DNA of 64,000 nucleotides. Source: Lujinxingia sediminis (GTDB taxonomy: Bacteria > Myxococcota_A > Bradymonadia > Bradymonadales > Bradymonadaceae). Shown piece after piece: positions 23,787-33,854 of the stretch; within the stretch, counting starts at the first letter, position 1; each line of letters begins with the position of its first letter. The notes below the pieces were generated by a model. That model worked only from the letters and a program-made list of their open reading frames with translations, was not told where the DNA came from and did not search any database. Position numbers and translations under genes: made by a program. The DNA lies in NCBI RefSeq assembly GCF_004005565.1, contig NZ_SADD01000005.1, positions 62,001 through 126,000 of the forward strand. The letters run 5' to 3'.

Positions 23787-26396
23787 TTAGTCGCCGGAGG
23801 ATTGGACTGCTTCGACCTGATCGGCGGGAAGCCACCCGAGGTCGCCGGTGGGCAGGATGACCTCCACCCAGCCGTCACGCGTACGCTTGATATCGACGAC
23901 CGCGCCGGCAGCCAGCTGAGGGTGGCCGCTATGGGCACCGGCATGCAGGGAGGGGGCCACGCGCATCTCGCTCTCGTTGAGCACCACTCCGAGGCGTTCC
24001 GGGCCCGAGATCTGGGCGATGCCCGCATGAAGCGTCGCGCTGAGGAGACCGAGCACCAGCGCGGCGATGACCGAGGCGCGCACCACCCCTTCGGAGGGCC
24101 GCCCGCTGAGGCGGCGCACAAGTGTGAGCGCGAACGCTACCCACAGCACGATCAGCGCAAGCCAGGGGCCGCTGCGCAGCGCGCGGGCCACCACCGGACT
24201 CTGGGCCCCGAAGCGTGCGGCGTTGGCATCGTTGAGGCTCACCAGGTTGACGGTTGTCTGAAGGTTGGCGGCCACATCGGGATGGTGGGCGTGGGTGAGC
24301 GCGGCGCGCTCCAGGAAGAGGCGCGCCTGCCCCAGCTCTCCAGCGCGCAGGGCTGCGGTGCCGGCGTTGTACCAGGCGGTGGCGTCGTTTTGCTGCGCGG
24401 CCGTCTTTGCCCAGCTCCGAGACGCCTCCTCAAACGCTCCCACCTCCCAGCTCCGGGCGGCCTCTGTTGCAGGCTCTTCCGACTGCGCACGGGCCTCACC
24501 AGGGCCTGCCAGCGCCGCGCACAGGCCCACGGCCCCGGCCGCGATCAAAAGGGCTGTGCGTCCGGCCTGCGAACCCTGAGAGGCAGCTTTCGACCGGCGC
24601 TCCGCCTGCTCAAAGAGCGTATCGATCATCTGCGCCGCCCGCTCCACCAGCGTCTCAGCCGAGCCCGCCCCCGGCGCATAACGCCCGCGGGTGAGCTCGC
24701 CGACCAGCTCGGCGACCTTCTCAACCAGCTCGCTGGAGAGCCCTCGTGTGCTCAGCTCGCGCCGAACCTCCGCGGCGGTGAGCGCGCCGGTCTGAACGCC
24801 GAAGCCCTGCTCCAATATCCGCGCGAGCGCCCGCAGGAGGGCCTCATCGCGCGCGGCTCCGTCGGCACGACGCGCCTGGTCGAGCACGTGGTCAAGCTCC
24901 TGACGTAGCGCGCGCCGCGCGCGCGCCGGCCCCCACCGGCGAGTCAGCTCGTCACGCAGCGGACGCTCGATCGCCAGCGCTCCGAGCCCCAGCAGCGGAA
25001 GCAGCCAGAGCCACCAGGGAAGGCGTCCGGCCGGCGCGCGCGCCGGGCCCAGCTCCCCTTCGAGCTTCGGTTGGGCCAGCTCCAGCAGATCAAACTGCGA
25101 CTGCCCGGATTCACCGCGATGCACCTCGTCGACCGGTGCCTCATCGAGGCTGGTGGCGGGAAGTGTTCCCGGCTCCACGTGGATCGTACGCGCCTCAACC
25201 CGCGCGACCTTGTAGGTGCCTTCCTCCGGGTCGAAATAGCTCAGCGCGAGCTCGGGCAGCGTCAGCGGGCCTTCTTTGAGAGGCATCAGCGTAAAACGCA
25301 CCTCGCGGGTGCCGTGAATGCGCGTGCCCTGGCGAATCTGCTGCGGCTCATCGGCGGTGGCAATGACGCGGTAGGCCTCGGTGTCGCTCAAGGTGGGAAC
25401 CTGAAGTCGGGAGGCGCGGCCGACCCCGGTAATACGGAGCGTGTAGTCCAGGGTGCCACCCACCCGGGCGCTCCGGGAGTCGAGCCTGGAGGTCATCGAC
25501 CACTGCCCCACATTGTTGCGGTCGAAGCCGGCGGGAGCACCCGCGGGAAGTTCCTGAACACGGAAGGTCACCGCCTCCGTCTCGACCTCAACTTGCGAGC
25601 GCGGACCAAAAAGCGAGGCGCGCTCCAGCGGCAGTCGCATCGCTTCGACGCTCAGCTCTCCGGCCTCCAGCGGAAAGAGCGCGTAGCCGCGCACGCCGCT
25701 GACATTCCAGTGATGGCCTTGAAGCGTGGTGGTGCGGCGCTGGCGGACCACCACATCGCTCAAGTCTTCAACCCAGAAGTCATCCAGGGCCGGCTCATCG
25801 GGGGGAGAGGCTCTGAGCCCCCCGCTGCGAACGTTGGTGTAGAGCTCGTAGACAAGCGTGATCTGCTCGCCAAGGTAGGGATCGCGGTCGGCCGGCTCCA
25901 CCGTCACATCGAGGAATGCAACGTTGTTGCGGGCTCCGGCTTGCGGGGTGGGGGCGGGAACCTGGTCGGGCGCGGTGACGCGCACGTTGACCGGGTTGGG
26001 GGTGAAGGAACGCGTGCCGACTCGCACCCGCGGCGGCTCAATGGTGTAAATCTCATGTTCATCCGGCGCGCGAAGCTGGTAGCGCACCTTGAGCGAGCGT
26101 TCGATCTGCCCGTTGCGGTTAATCATGGAGGGCGCGCTCCCCGCGCCTACCAGCCGAAAGGGGCCAAAGCGTGGGTCGCGCTCCACGCGGATGTCGTAGT
26201 TGCCGCCGACGCGCGCCTCCAGCTGGTACTCCACCACCTGGCCCGGGGCCACGACTTTGGGGGAGGCGCTCACGGTGATCTCGACGTCCTGTTGAGCGTG
26301 GGCCTCAAAGGCCCAGAGCAGCGAGATCGACGCGCAGATGCAGGCCACCAGCGCCGGAAGAAGAGTGGGAGTCTGAGACGTGTGGCGCATCACCAA
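23787..26396 (-). CDS. BatD-BatE fusion: Bat-pathway surface protein with TPR and SH3 C-terminus
   Basis: 869 residues. After a signal peptide, residues about 36-420 form the beta-rich BatD region, with VVAPGQVVEYQLEARVGG and later VGGTLDYTLRITGVGR. A membrane helix lies around 460-480, then a helical segment. Around residues 612-637 there is an internal hydrophobic stretch ending EARAQ, like a signal peptide with an AxA site. A TPR follows (AWYNAGTAALRAGELGQARL), then two helices and a C-terminal SH3-like domain ending GWLPADQVEA. TPR plus SH3 is the layout of BatE, so this is read as BatD fused to BatE. The start overlaps the upstream gene's stop by 7 nt. Bat proteins act with vWA proteins at the periplasmic face of the inner membrane; their role in aerotolerance is debated. 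Confidence 0.8.
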   Translation of the reverse strand: MVMRHTSQTPTLLPALVACICASISLLWAFEAHAQQDVEITVSASPKVVAPGQVVEYQLEARVGGNYDIRVERDPRFGPFRLVGAGSAPSMINRNGQIERSLKVRYQLRAPDEHEIYTIEPPRVRVGTRSFTPNPVNVRVTAPDQVPAPTPQAGARNNVAFLDVTVEPADRDPYLGEQITLVYELYTNVRSGGLRASPPDEPALDDFWVEDLSDVVVRQRRTTTLQGHHWNVSGVRGYALFPLEAGELSVEAMRLPLERASLFGPRSQVEVETEAVTFRVQELPAGAPAGFDRNNVGQWSMTSRLDSRSARVGGTLDYTLRITGVGRASRLQVPTLSDTEAYRVIATADEPQQIRQGTRIHGTREVRFTLMPLKEGPLTLPELALSYFDPEEGTYKVARVEARTIHVEPGTLPATSLDEAPVDEVHRGESGQSQFDLLELAQPKLEGELGPARAPAGRLPWWLWLLPLLGLGALAIERPLRDELTRRWGPARARRALRQELDHVLDQARRADGAARDEALLRALARILEQGFGVQTGALTAAEVRRELSTRGLSSELVEKVAELVGELTRGRYAPGAGSAETLVERAAQMIDTLFEQAERRSKAASQGSQAGRTALLIAAGAVGLCAALAGPGEARAQSEEPATEAARSWEVGAFEEASRSWAKTAAQQNDATAWYNAGTAALRAGELGQARLFLERAALTHAHHPDVAANLQTTVNLVSLNDANAARFGAQSPVVARALRSGPWLALIVLWVAFALTLVRRLSGRPSEGVVRASVIAALVLGLLSATLHAGIAQISGPERLGVVLNESEMRVAPSLHAGAHSGHPQLAAGAVVDIKRTRDGWVEVILPTGDLGWLPADQVEAVQSSGD

Positions 26397-29300
26397 TCCC
26401 TCTCAATATGGCGGCGAGGGACGTCTTCCAGCGCCTTTTTAAGCTGGAAGTTATCATCGCTCTCCTCCAGCGCGCGCAGGATCTCCATGAGCTCTCGCCG
26501 CTTGTCGTCGGTGGGCTCCTCGGAGGGCGAGGGGTGTGCCTCCTGCTGCTCTTCGGACGCGTGTTCCTCGTCTTGCGGGGCCTCGCTCTCGTCCTGCGGC
26601 TCCTCGCCATCGTTTTGATCTTGCGGCTCCTCGTGCTGAGGATCGCCGCTTTCCTGCTGATCTTCTTGCTCGTCCTGGTTGCGTTGCTGCTCCTGCGGAT
26701 CGTTCTGGTCCTGGGAGTTGGAGCCGCCCGACCCTCCGCCGTTGAGGCTCTGCAGATGGTAGAAGCCCGGCTCCCCGGTGACCTTGAGGATGGCGCGCTC
26801 GTCATCGAGCTCCTCGATGCTCAGGCCCTGATCCAGCGTAAGCGCTGCGAGCAGGGGAGGGGCCTCGTCGGTGTTGGCGTTGTCAGGCGCGCTCGCGGCA
26901 GGCGGGCGAGAGGGTGTGCTTTCGGGACGTTCGGCGACCATGAGGTCTTCGCCGAGCACCGGATCCACGTGAGACAGGGTGTGGGCGGGGAACGCGCCGT
27001 AGGGAAGCTCCACGTCGGGATCGGCGTCGGGGTGCCAGGCGTTCGGCGGGATGCTGGAGATGCCCCACTGCAGCGGCTCCTCCTCGGGAACGGGCACGCT
27101 GAAGAAGTCCGACTCCCCGGGGCAGATACGCGCGTAGCGCACCTCCTGCTGCTCTTCGCTCAAGGTGGCCGGCTCATCGGGGCCGTTGTTGGGCCAGTGC
27201 GCGTCGTTGCCGGAGGGGCAGGCCGCAAAGGGGTAGAAGTTCAGCGTGTAAGGGCCCTGCTGGGTGGCGTCGACGGGGATGACGCTGACCCGGACTTCGT
27301 CGACGTCGCCAAGGTTCGGAATGCCCGCGCTGAGGCGGTTGCCGGCCGAAAGCCCCCGGGCCAGAAGTTCGCCCGAGGATGCGTCGCGAACCTCCAGACG
27401 AAGCTGCGGCGGCTCTTCGGACTCGAGGTCGGGCTGGGGCTGAAGATCCACAAAAAGCGTCTCGGCCCCATCGGGCTTAAACGTGAACCAGTCCTCATCG
27501 CCTTTGCAGATATGGAGCTGGTGTTCCTTGCCCTCCAGGGCTGCGGCGGTGGAGGCGGAGCCGTTGGGCTCGTAATCATCTTCCAGCGCTTCGCAGGGGG
27601 GTACAAAGTGCACGTCGAGTTCGTAGGCGAACTCCAGGCCCGGGTCGGTCTCCACGGCGATAAAGACGGGCGCAGGTCGGGGGCCGCCCAGAAGCTGCTG
27701 GCTGAGTACGATCTCCTCGATCGCGCGTGCCACTTCACCGCGGGCGTTTTGCCCGCGCAGGGCGTCTTCGTCGTCGTCGAGGCCCTCGTCGATGGCGAGC
27801 ACCGTCTGGCCGTCGGGGGCGATGATGCTCAGGCGCAGCGCGCCCGGAGCGGGCAGAAAGACGCGTTCGGGATCGGGCTCGTCGCGAAGCTCTTTGAACG
27901 TTGCGCTTACCCCCAGCAGGGTGCCGGGGACGGCGTCAATCTTGAACAGGTCGATGTTCTCGCCACAGAGGGTGAGCTCTTCGAGTTTGGGTTTTTCGAG
28001 GGTGTGAGCGCTTTGCGGATCGTTGTTGGGCTCAAGTTCATCCTCAAAGGTCGCGCAGGGCGGGTAGAGCGCGCGCAGAGCCACCTCCAGGTTGTGGCGC
28101 AGCGCTTCGCCCAGCTCGGGATCTTCGGGCTCCTCGACGGTGGCAAAGAGCTTGAGCCCCTGGCGGAAGGCATCGTGGGCCTGGTTCCAGTCTTCGAGTC
28201 CGGCCAGGCTTAAGCCGAGGTTGTAGAGGATGGCGGCGCGAAACTCGGGATCGTCGACGGTGAGCGCGCGGGCAAAGGCCTCGCGGGCCCCCTCAAAGTC
28301 TTCCAGGCCCAGGAGCGCGCGGCCACGGTTGTAGTGGTATTCGGGACGATCGTCGTAGGTCGAGGCCAGGGGGGCCATCAGGTCGAGGGCCTGCTGGAAC
28401 TCGCCAGCGTCAATAAGCTGGTTGGCCTCTTCGATGGCGGTGTCGGGGCGAGGCGGGGGCTCACAGCCGGAGCTGCCAAGCAAAAGGGCCACAAGCGAGA
28501 GGCCGAGGATGGCGCGGACGCGCTTGCCCAGACGCCCGCCGAAGGAGCTTCCGCCGACGGTGGGTAAGACGCGCTGACCCAGGAAGATCGAGAGGAGCGT
28601 GAGTAGAAAGGCCGGGATTAAGAAGATCATAAAGCGGTTGATGTAGCGCTCGCGCAGCTGGTCTTCGAACTGCGTGCGCTCCAGCTGGTCCAGAAAGCCC
28701 ACCAGCGCGTTGGAGACGGCGCCGGGGCGGTCGAAGTGGATGTAGGTGCCGCCGGTGGTCTGGGCGATCTTCCTGAGCGTGGCGTCATCCAGGGTGCTCA
28801 AGACGTACTCGCCATCGCGATCGCGCAGAAAGCCTCGGCGGCTGCCGTGTTGGTCGAAAACGGGAACGCGTGCGCCCTCGCTGCTGCCCACGCCCACGGT
28901 GACCACGCGAATGCCCAACTCGGCGGCGCGCCGGGCTGCGACCATCGGGTCGGATTCATGATCTTCGCCGTCGGTGATCAGCACGATGACCTGGTTTGGC
29001 GAGCGCACCATGGCGTCCTCGGCCTCGGGATCGTCGGCGCGGCCGGTGAGAAGCTCGGTCGCGTCGACAAGCGCCGCACCCAGGGACGTGCCTCCTACCG
29101 GGATCTGCTCGGGATGCACGCGGCGCAGAAAGAAGTTGATCGCCGCGTAGTCGGTCGTCAGCGGGGCCTGGGGAAAGGAGAGCGAGGTGAAGATCACAAG
29201 CCCCACCCGGTCGCCGGCCAGGCGCGTCATAAAGGTCTGAATCTCGCGGTTGGCCGCCTCCAGTCGGTTGGGGGCGACGTCTTCAGCGAGCATGGAGCGG

Positions 29301-29593
29301 GAGAGGTCCATGGCGAAGACCACATCGAGGCCCTCGCGGGTGGAGGGGGCGTCGCTGATGCCCCACTGAGGCTGAGCCAGCGCGATGGTGAGCAAAACCA
29401 GCGCGGCCAGCTGGCAGATGCGGGCCGCGAGCTTTCGGGTCGGGTTAAACGAGGCGGTCATCGCCTCGATCAGCGGCAGATCGCCCAGGCGGCGCAGCAC
29501 GCCGCGGCGCCAGACTTCGTAGCTTATCCAGGCCACCGCCAGGGGAATCAGCAGGGCCAGCCAGTAGAGGTTATCGGTCTTTGCGAACACCAT
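26390..29593 (-). CDS. BatB-BatC fusion: vWA membrane protein with TPR and two extra modules
   Basis: 1067 residues. Two N-terminal helices precede a vWA domain with the MIDAS motif DLSRS (96-100). A helix near 325-345 is followed by a segment ending LLGSSGCEPPP (Cys377), which looks like an internal lipoprotein signal. Next come TPR repeats (EYHYNRGRALLGLEDFEGARE), as in BatC, then two copies of a module with ExEPN(N/G)...A..L and C...EDWF/DFF, like the PPC-type pre-peptidase domain, and finally a Gln/Glu/Asp-rich tail of about 120 residues. This is BatB joined to BatC with an enlarged C-terminus. The start lies 12 bases past the BatA-like gene's stop. Confidence 0.8.
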   Translation of the reverse strand: MVFAKTDNLYWLALLIPLAVAWISYEVWRRGVLRRLGDLPLIEAMTASFNPTRKLAARICQLAALVLLTIALAQPQWGISDAPSTREGLDVVFAMDLSRSMLAEDVAPNRLEAANREIQTFMTRLAGDRVGLVIFTSLSFPQAPLTTDYAAINFFLRRVHPEQIPVGGTSLGAALVDATELLTGRADDPEAEDAMVRSPNQVIVLITDGEDHESDPMVAARRAAELGIRVVTVGVGSSEGARVPVFDQHGSRRGFLRDRDGEYVLSTLDDATLRKIAQTTGGTYIHFDRPGAVSNALVGFLDQLERTQFEDQLRERYINRFMIFLIPAFLLTLLSIFLGQRVLPTVGGSSFGGRLGKRVRAILGLSLVALLLGSSGCEPPPRPDTAIEEANQLIDAGEFQQALDLMAPLASTYDDRPEYHYNRGRALLGLEDFEGAREAFARALTVDDPEFRAAILYNLGLSLAGLEDWNQAHDAFRQGLKLFATVEEPEDPELGEALRHNLEVALRALYPPCATFEDELEPNNDPQSAHTLEKPKLEELTLCGENIDLFKIDAVPGTLLGVSATFKELRDEPDPERVFLPAPGALRLSIIAPDGQTVLAIDEGLDDDEDALRGQNARGEVARAIEEIVLSQQLLGGPRPAPVFIAVETDPGLEFAYELDVHFVPPCEALEDDYEPNGSASTAAALEGKEHQLHICKGDEDWFTFKPDGAETLFVDLQPQPDLESEEPPQLRLEVRDASSGELLARGLSAGNRLSAGIPNLGDVDEVRVSVIPVDATQQGPYTLNFYPFAACPSGNDAHWPNNGPDEPATLSEEQQEVRYARICPGESDFFSVPVPEEEPLQWGISSIPPNAWHPDADPDVELPYGAFPAHTLSHVDPVLGEDLMVAERPESTPSRPPAASAPDNANTDEAPPLLAALTLDQGLSIEELDDERAILKVTGEPGFYHLQSLNGGGSGGSNSQDQNDPQEQQRNQDEQEDQQESGDPQHEEPQDQNDGEEPQDESEAPQDEEHASEEQQEAHPSPSEEPTDDKRRELMEILRALEESDDNFQLKKALEDVPRRHIERDW

Positions 29594-29605
29594 CGGCGCC
29601 TCTTC

Positions 29606-30679
29606 TTAAGGAAAGGTCCGACACAGCGTGTGCCGCGCGAAGAAGTGGAAGGCCAGCAGCAAAAGCGCCGCGAGTGCCCAGCTGTGGTAATGCTCGCGGT
29701 AGCGCACGCTTTTGATGTCTTCGAGTTCAGTGCGGTCGTAGGCGTCGATGATCTCGTGGAGATCCTCGCGCATCGAGCGTGCGTCGAAGGCACGGAAGTA
29801 CTCGCCGCCGGTGACGTTGGCGATCTCCTGCATCAGCTCGGGGTTAATCGGAAACTCGCTGGTCTGGTAGGCGATGCGACCGCTGAAGATGTCGCGGCCG
29901 GCGGCGATGAGCGCCTGGCCCTCGCGCCCGACGAGGATGGGGTAGACGACCGCCTCGATGTCGCGGGCCATCTCGGCGGCCTGCACCGGCGAGATGTTGC
30001 CGCCGCGGCGATCGCCGTCGGTGATGAGGATGATGAGCTTGGACTCGGCCTCGCTCTCCACAAGCCCGGCCACCGCGCGACCCAGGGCGTTGCCGATGGC
30101 GGTGCCGGAGTCGTCGATATCGCCGAGCTGCAGGCCGGCCAGGCTCTCGTCGAGGAGCTCGTGGTCCAGGGTCAGCGGGAAGTGCAGGTAGGCGTCACGG
30201 GCGAAGAGCACCACGCCGATGCGGTCGTTATGGCGAGTGGCGATGAAGTCGCGCAGAGTGCGCACCGCATCTTCAAATCGCGTGGGGGGGCGCTGCCCGC
30301 GGGCTTCCAGGGCACGGGCCTGAGCCGGGTCGAGGTCAATCGCACGCATCGATCCGCTCATATCCAGGGCCACAAAGATGTCGATGCCCTCCACCTCGGT
30401 CGGCAGCGGTTCCGATGTCTGAGGACGGGCAATCGCCACGATCATCGCCGCCAGGGCAAGCAGAAGGGCCAGGTCGATCAGCGGGTCGAGCACCACCCGG
30501 GGGCCGCGTGAGCGCTGCGCGAGCCTGCCGGTGGCCGAGAAGAGAAACGAGGGCTGGCGGCGCGCGCGAATGCGCGGGGTGAGCATCATCACCGCCAGCA
30601 GCGGGATGAGGATCAACAGGCCCAGCACCCAGGGGTGGGCAAACGCAAACGTCGCAATCAGCAGCGGGGAGCTCATCAT
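29606..30679 (-). CDS. BatA-like vWA membrane protein
   Basis: 357 residues: N-terminal BatA-type helices (residues about 15-35 and 65-86), a vWA domain with an intact MIDAS (DMSGS, 106-110), and a C-terminal helix ending near the last residues. The vWA domain lies on the periplasmic side in the BatA model. The gene overlaps the DUF4381-like gene by 4 nt (ATGA) and is followed by the BatBC gene at a 12-base gap. MIDAS motifs typically bind Mg2+ and protein partners. The pair of BatA and BatB indicates a heteromeric complex. Confidence 0.87.
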   Translation of the reverse strand: MMSSPLLIATFAFAHPWVLGLLILIPLLAVMMLTPRIRARRQPSFLFSATGRLAQRSRGPRVVLDPLIDLALLLALAAMIVAIARPQTSEPLPTEVEGIDIFVALDMSGSMRAIDLDPAQARALEARGQRPPTRFEDAVRTLRDFIATRHNDRIGVVLFARDAYLHFPLTLDHELLDESLAGLQLGDIDDSGTAIGNALGRAVAGLVESEAESKLIILITDGDRRGGNISPVQAAEMARDIEAVVYPILVGREGQALIAAGRDIFSGRIAYQTSEFPINPELMQEIANVTGGEYFRAFDARSMREDLHEIIDAYDRTELEDIKSVRYREHYHSWALAALLLLAFHFFARHTLCRTFP

Positions 30680-31842
30680 CGCGCCGCCTCCTCGCCGGCG
30701 TCAGGGGCCTCGGTGGGGGGCTGTGAGGCCGGATCGTGGACTTCGGTGCCTGAAATGGCGTTGTGGTCCGCGGGTTGCGGGCTGGCGTTCTCAGCCGCGC
30801 TCGCTTGCTCGGGCCGAGGGCGGGTGCGCTCGACGATGTGGAAGGCGGACTGCAGATGCTGGCGTGCCTCGGCCGTGGCCGGGGTGTGGCCGGCGAATTT
30901 GACGCGGTCGCAGGCCCGCAGCCAGCGGGCCAGGTCCCCCGCGCTCAGGTCAGCCGGGAGGGTGGCGCGCTCTTTGAGGCGCGCGATGATCTCGGTGGTG
31001 GTGAGCTCGGTACCGGGAAAGCCCCAGCGACGCCCCAGGTAGGTCCTCAACGTCTCGGAGAGGCGCACATAGAACGCCATCACCTCGCCCTCTTCGAGCA
31101 GCGAGGAGCTGGCGAGGAACTCGAGTTTTTGCAGGGCTTCTTCGGCCGGGGGCTGACGCGGGGCGGCGTCGGGCTCGGAGCGACGGCGCCGGCGCGCGAG
31201 GAGCGCCCCGGCTGCACCCAGCGCCAGAAGCCCCAGCGCGCCGCCGGCGATGAGGTATGGCGTGGCGTCGGAGACGAGCAGCGCGCGCGCTCCGCGCGCG
31301 CTCAGAAGTCCCGCGCCCGCCTCGCTGATCGGCGCGACATGCACCGGGGTGCGGGGCACCTCAAGCTCCACCGGCTCCCCCTCGCTGCCCAGCGCGCGAA
31401 TGATCACCTCTGGCGAGCGCGTGGGGCCGGGGCGAAAGACCGCGTAGTCGAGGCTGAAGGTCGTGACTTTCTGGCCGCCTTCGTCCCGGGTGTCGCTCCC
31501 GAGGGCTGTGCGCTCCCAGCGCGAGCCCTCGGGCAGCGGGACGACGGTCAGGCGCAGGTCGGCGGCGTGTTTGACGGTGACGCTCACGCTCACCGTGTCG
31601 CCGACCTTGAGCCCGTCGGGCACCACGAGCTCGTGGCCCTCCAGCGTGGCGCGCCCGTCTGTATCGGGCACCTCGTCAGAAGGAGCGGCGTTGTCCCTTG
31701 CCTGCTGCTCGGTGACCTCGGCGCGTGATGGGCCCTCCTGGGCGTAGAGCAGCGAGGCAGGAGTGAGAAGCAGCCATGTGAGCGCGGTGGTGAGTCGCGT
31801 GCGTCGGGCTCGTTTTTGGGATGTTCCTGAACGAAAAATCAT
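30676..31842 (-). CDS. Exported membrane protein of the Bat operon (DUF4381-like)
   Basis: 388 residues: a signal peptide ending near LLYAQ, a beta-rich domain with DGLKVGDTVSVSVTVKHAA, one membrane helix at about 212-232, and a cytoplasmic helical part with ALQKLEFLASSSLLEEGEV, LSETLRTYLGRRWGFPG and LTTTEI. The last segment matches the cytosolic region of the DUF4381 family that sits beside BatA in many genomes. A polar, low-complexity C-terminus ends the protein. It is coupled to BatA by a 4-nt overlap and overlaps the DUF58 gene by 4 nt on its other side. Confidence 0.75.
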   Translation of the reverse strand: MIFRSGTSQKRARRTRLTTALTWLLLTPASLLYAQEGPSRAEVTEQQARDNAAPSDEVPDTDGRATLEGHELVVPDGLKVGDTVSVSVTVKHAADLRLTVVPLPEGSRWERTALGSDTRDEGGQKVTTFSLDYAVFRPGPTRSPEVIIRALGSEGEPVELEVPRTPVHVAPISEAGAGLLSARGARALLVSDATPYLIAGGALGLLALGAAGALLARRRRRSEPDAAPRQPPAEEALQKLEFLASSSLLEEGEVMAFYVRLSETLRTYLGRRWGFPGTELTTTEIIARLKERATLPADLSAGDLARWLRACDRVKFAGHTPATAEARQHLQSAFHIVERTRPRPEQASAAENASPQPADHNAISGTEVHDPASQPPTEAPDAGEEAAR

Positions 31843-32714
31843 GGGCGCCTCGCGCGCTGCTTGAAATAACGCACCAGGGGATCGATGTGGTTGCCTTCGG
31901 TGTCGATGGTGACGCTGTCGATGCGCAGCTTGTTGAAGATGCGCTGCTGATCGCGTCGCACCCTGGCCATATGCGCGGCAAATCCCTCCCGCACCGCCGA
32001 CGAGGAGGTGTCGACGGGGATGATCTGCCCGCTCTCCGGATCTTCAAAATGCACAAGCCCCATCTCGGGGATACGGCGCTCCATCGGGTCGACGACGACC
32101 AGGGGAATGAGCTCGTGGCGGCGGTTGGCGATCTTCAGGCTGCGCTCGTAGTCGGCGTCCAGGAAGTCGCTGATCAGAAAGGAGATGCTGCGCTTGCGGC
32201 TGATGCGGGTGAGGTACTCCAGCGCGGTGTTGATGGAGGTTTTGCGCCGCTCCACCCGTGGCGAGAGGATCTCTTTGATGACGCGCAGCACGTGCTTTTT
32301 GCCTTTGCGCGGCGGCAAGAAGACCTCGACCTGATCGGTGAAGACGATCAAGCCCACGCGGTCGTTGTTGGCAATCGCGCTGAAGGCGATGAGCGCGGCG
32401 AGCTCGGCGGCGGTTTCTTGCTTGCGCCGATGGCGGGTGCCGAAGGACTGGGAGGCCGAGGCGTCGACGAGCAAAAAGACGGTGAGCTCGCGCTCTTCGG
32501 TGAACTGCTTGACGTGCAGCTCACTTGTGCGGGCGCTGACGTTCCAGTCGATGACCCGGATGTCGTCGCCGGGCTGGTAGGCGCGCACATCCAGAAAGTC
32601 CATGCCGCGCCCTTTAAAGACGCTGTGGTACTGGCCGGCCAGGTGATCGTTGACCGCGCGACGCGCGACGATCTCGAGGTGACGTACCGCTTTAAAAAGT
32701 TCACCGGGGAGCAT
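31839..32714 (-). CDS. DUF58 vWA-like protein of the Bat operon
   Basis: 291 residues, cytoplasmic. The DUF58 signatures are present: GRGMDFLDVRAYQPGDD, RVIDWNVSART, and the vWA-like LLVDASASQSFG. DUF58 proteins usually partner MoxR ATPases. The ATG at 32714 gives the common start LPGELFKAV; an in-frame TTG seven codons upstream has a weaker context. It follows the MoxR gene by 58 bases. With MoxR it likely acts as an ATPase-substrate module that assembles or activates the vWA complex. Confidence 0.87.
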   Translation of the reverse strand: MLPGELFKAVRHLEIVARRAVNDHLAGQYHSVFKGRGMDFLDVRAYQPGDDIRVIDWNVSARTSELHVKQFTEERELTVFLLVDASASQSFGTRHRRKQETAAELAALIAFSAIANNDRVGLIVFTDQVEVFLPPRKGKKHVLRVIKEILSPRVERRKTSINTALEYLTRISRKRSISFLISDFLDADYERSLKIANRRHELIPLVVVDPMERRIPEMGLVHFEDPESGQIIPVDTSSSAVREGFAAHMARVRRDQQRIFNKLRIDSVTIDTEGNHIDPLVRYFKQRARRP

Positions 32715-32772
32715 GGTTTTTGGGGAGTCCTTCAAAAAGTCAGAAGAGCGGGAGCAGCGAGGGCGGTGGGGA

Positions 32773-33816
<1,044 letters not shown>

Positions 33817-33854
33817 CGCAGGTCATCGGGGGTTTGCGAACGTCTCAGGCGAAC

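Noticed and set aside
23503-23835. Minus-strand 110-codon open frame
   Set aside because: Runs through the strong terminator at 23531-23575.
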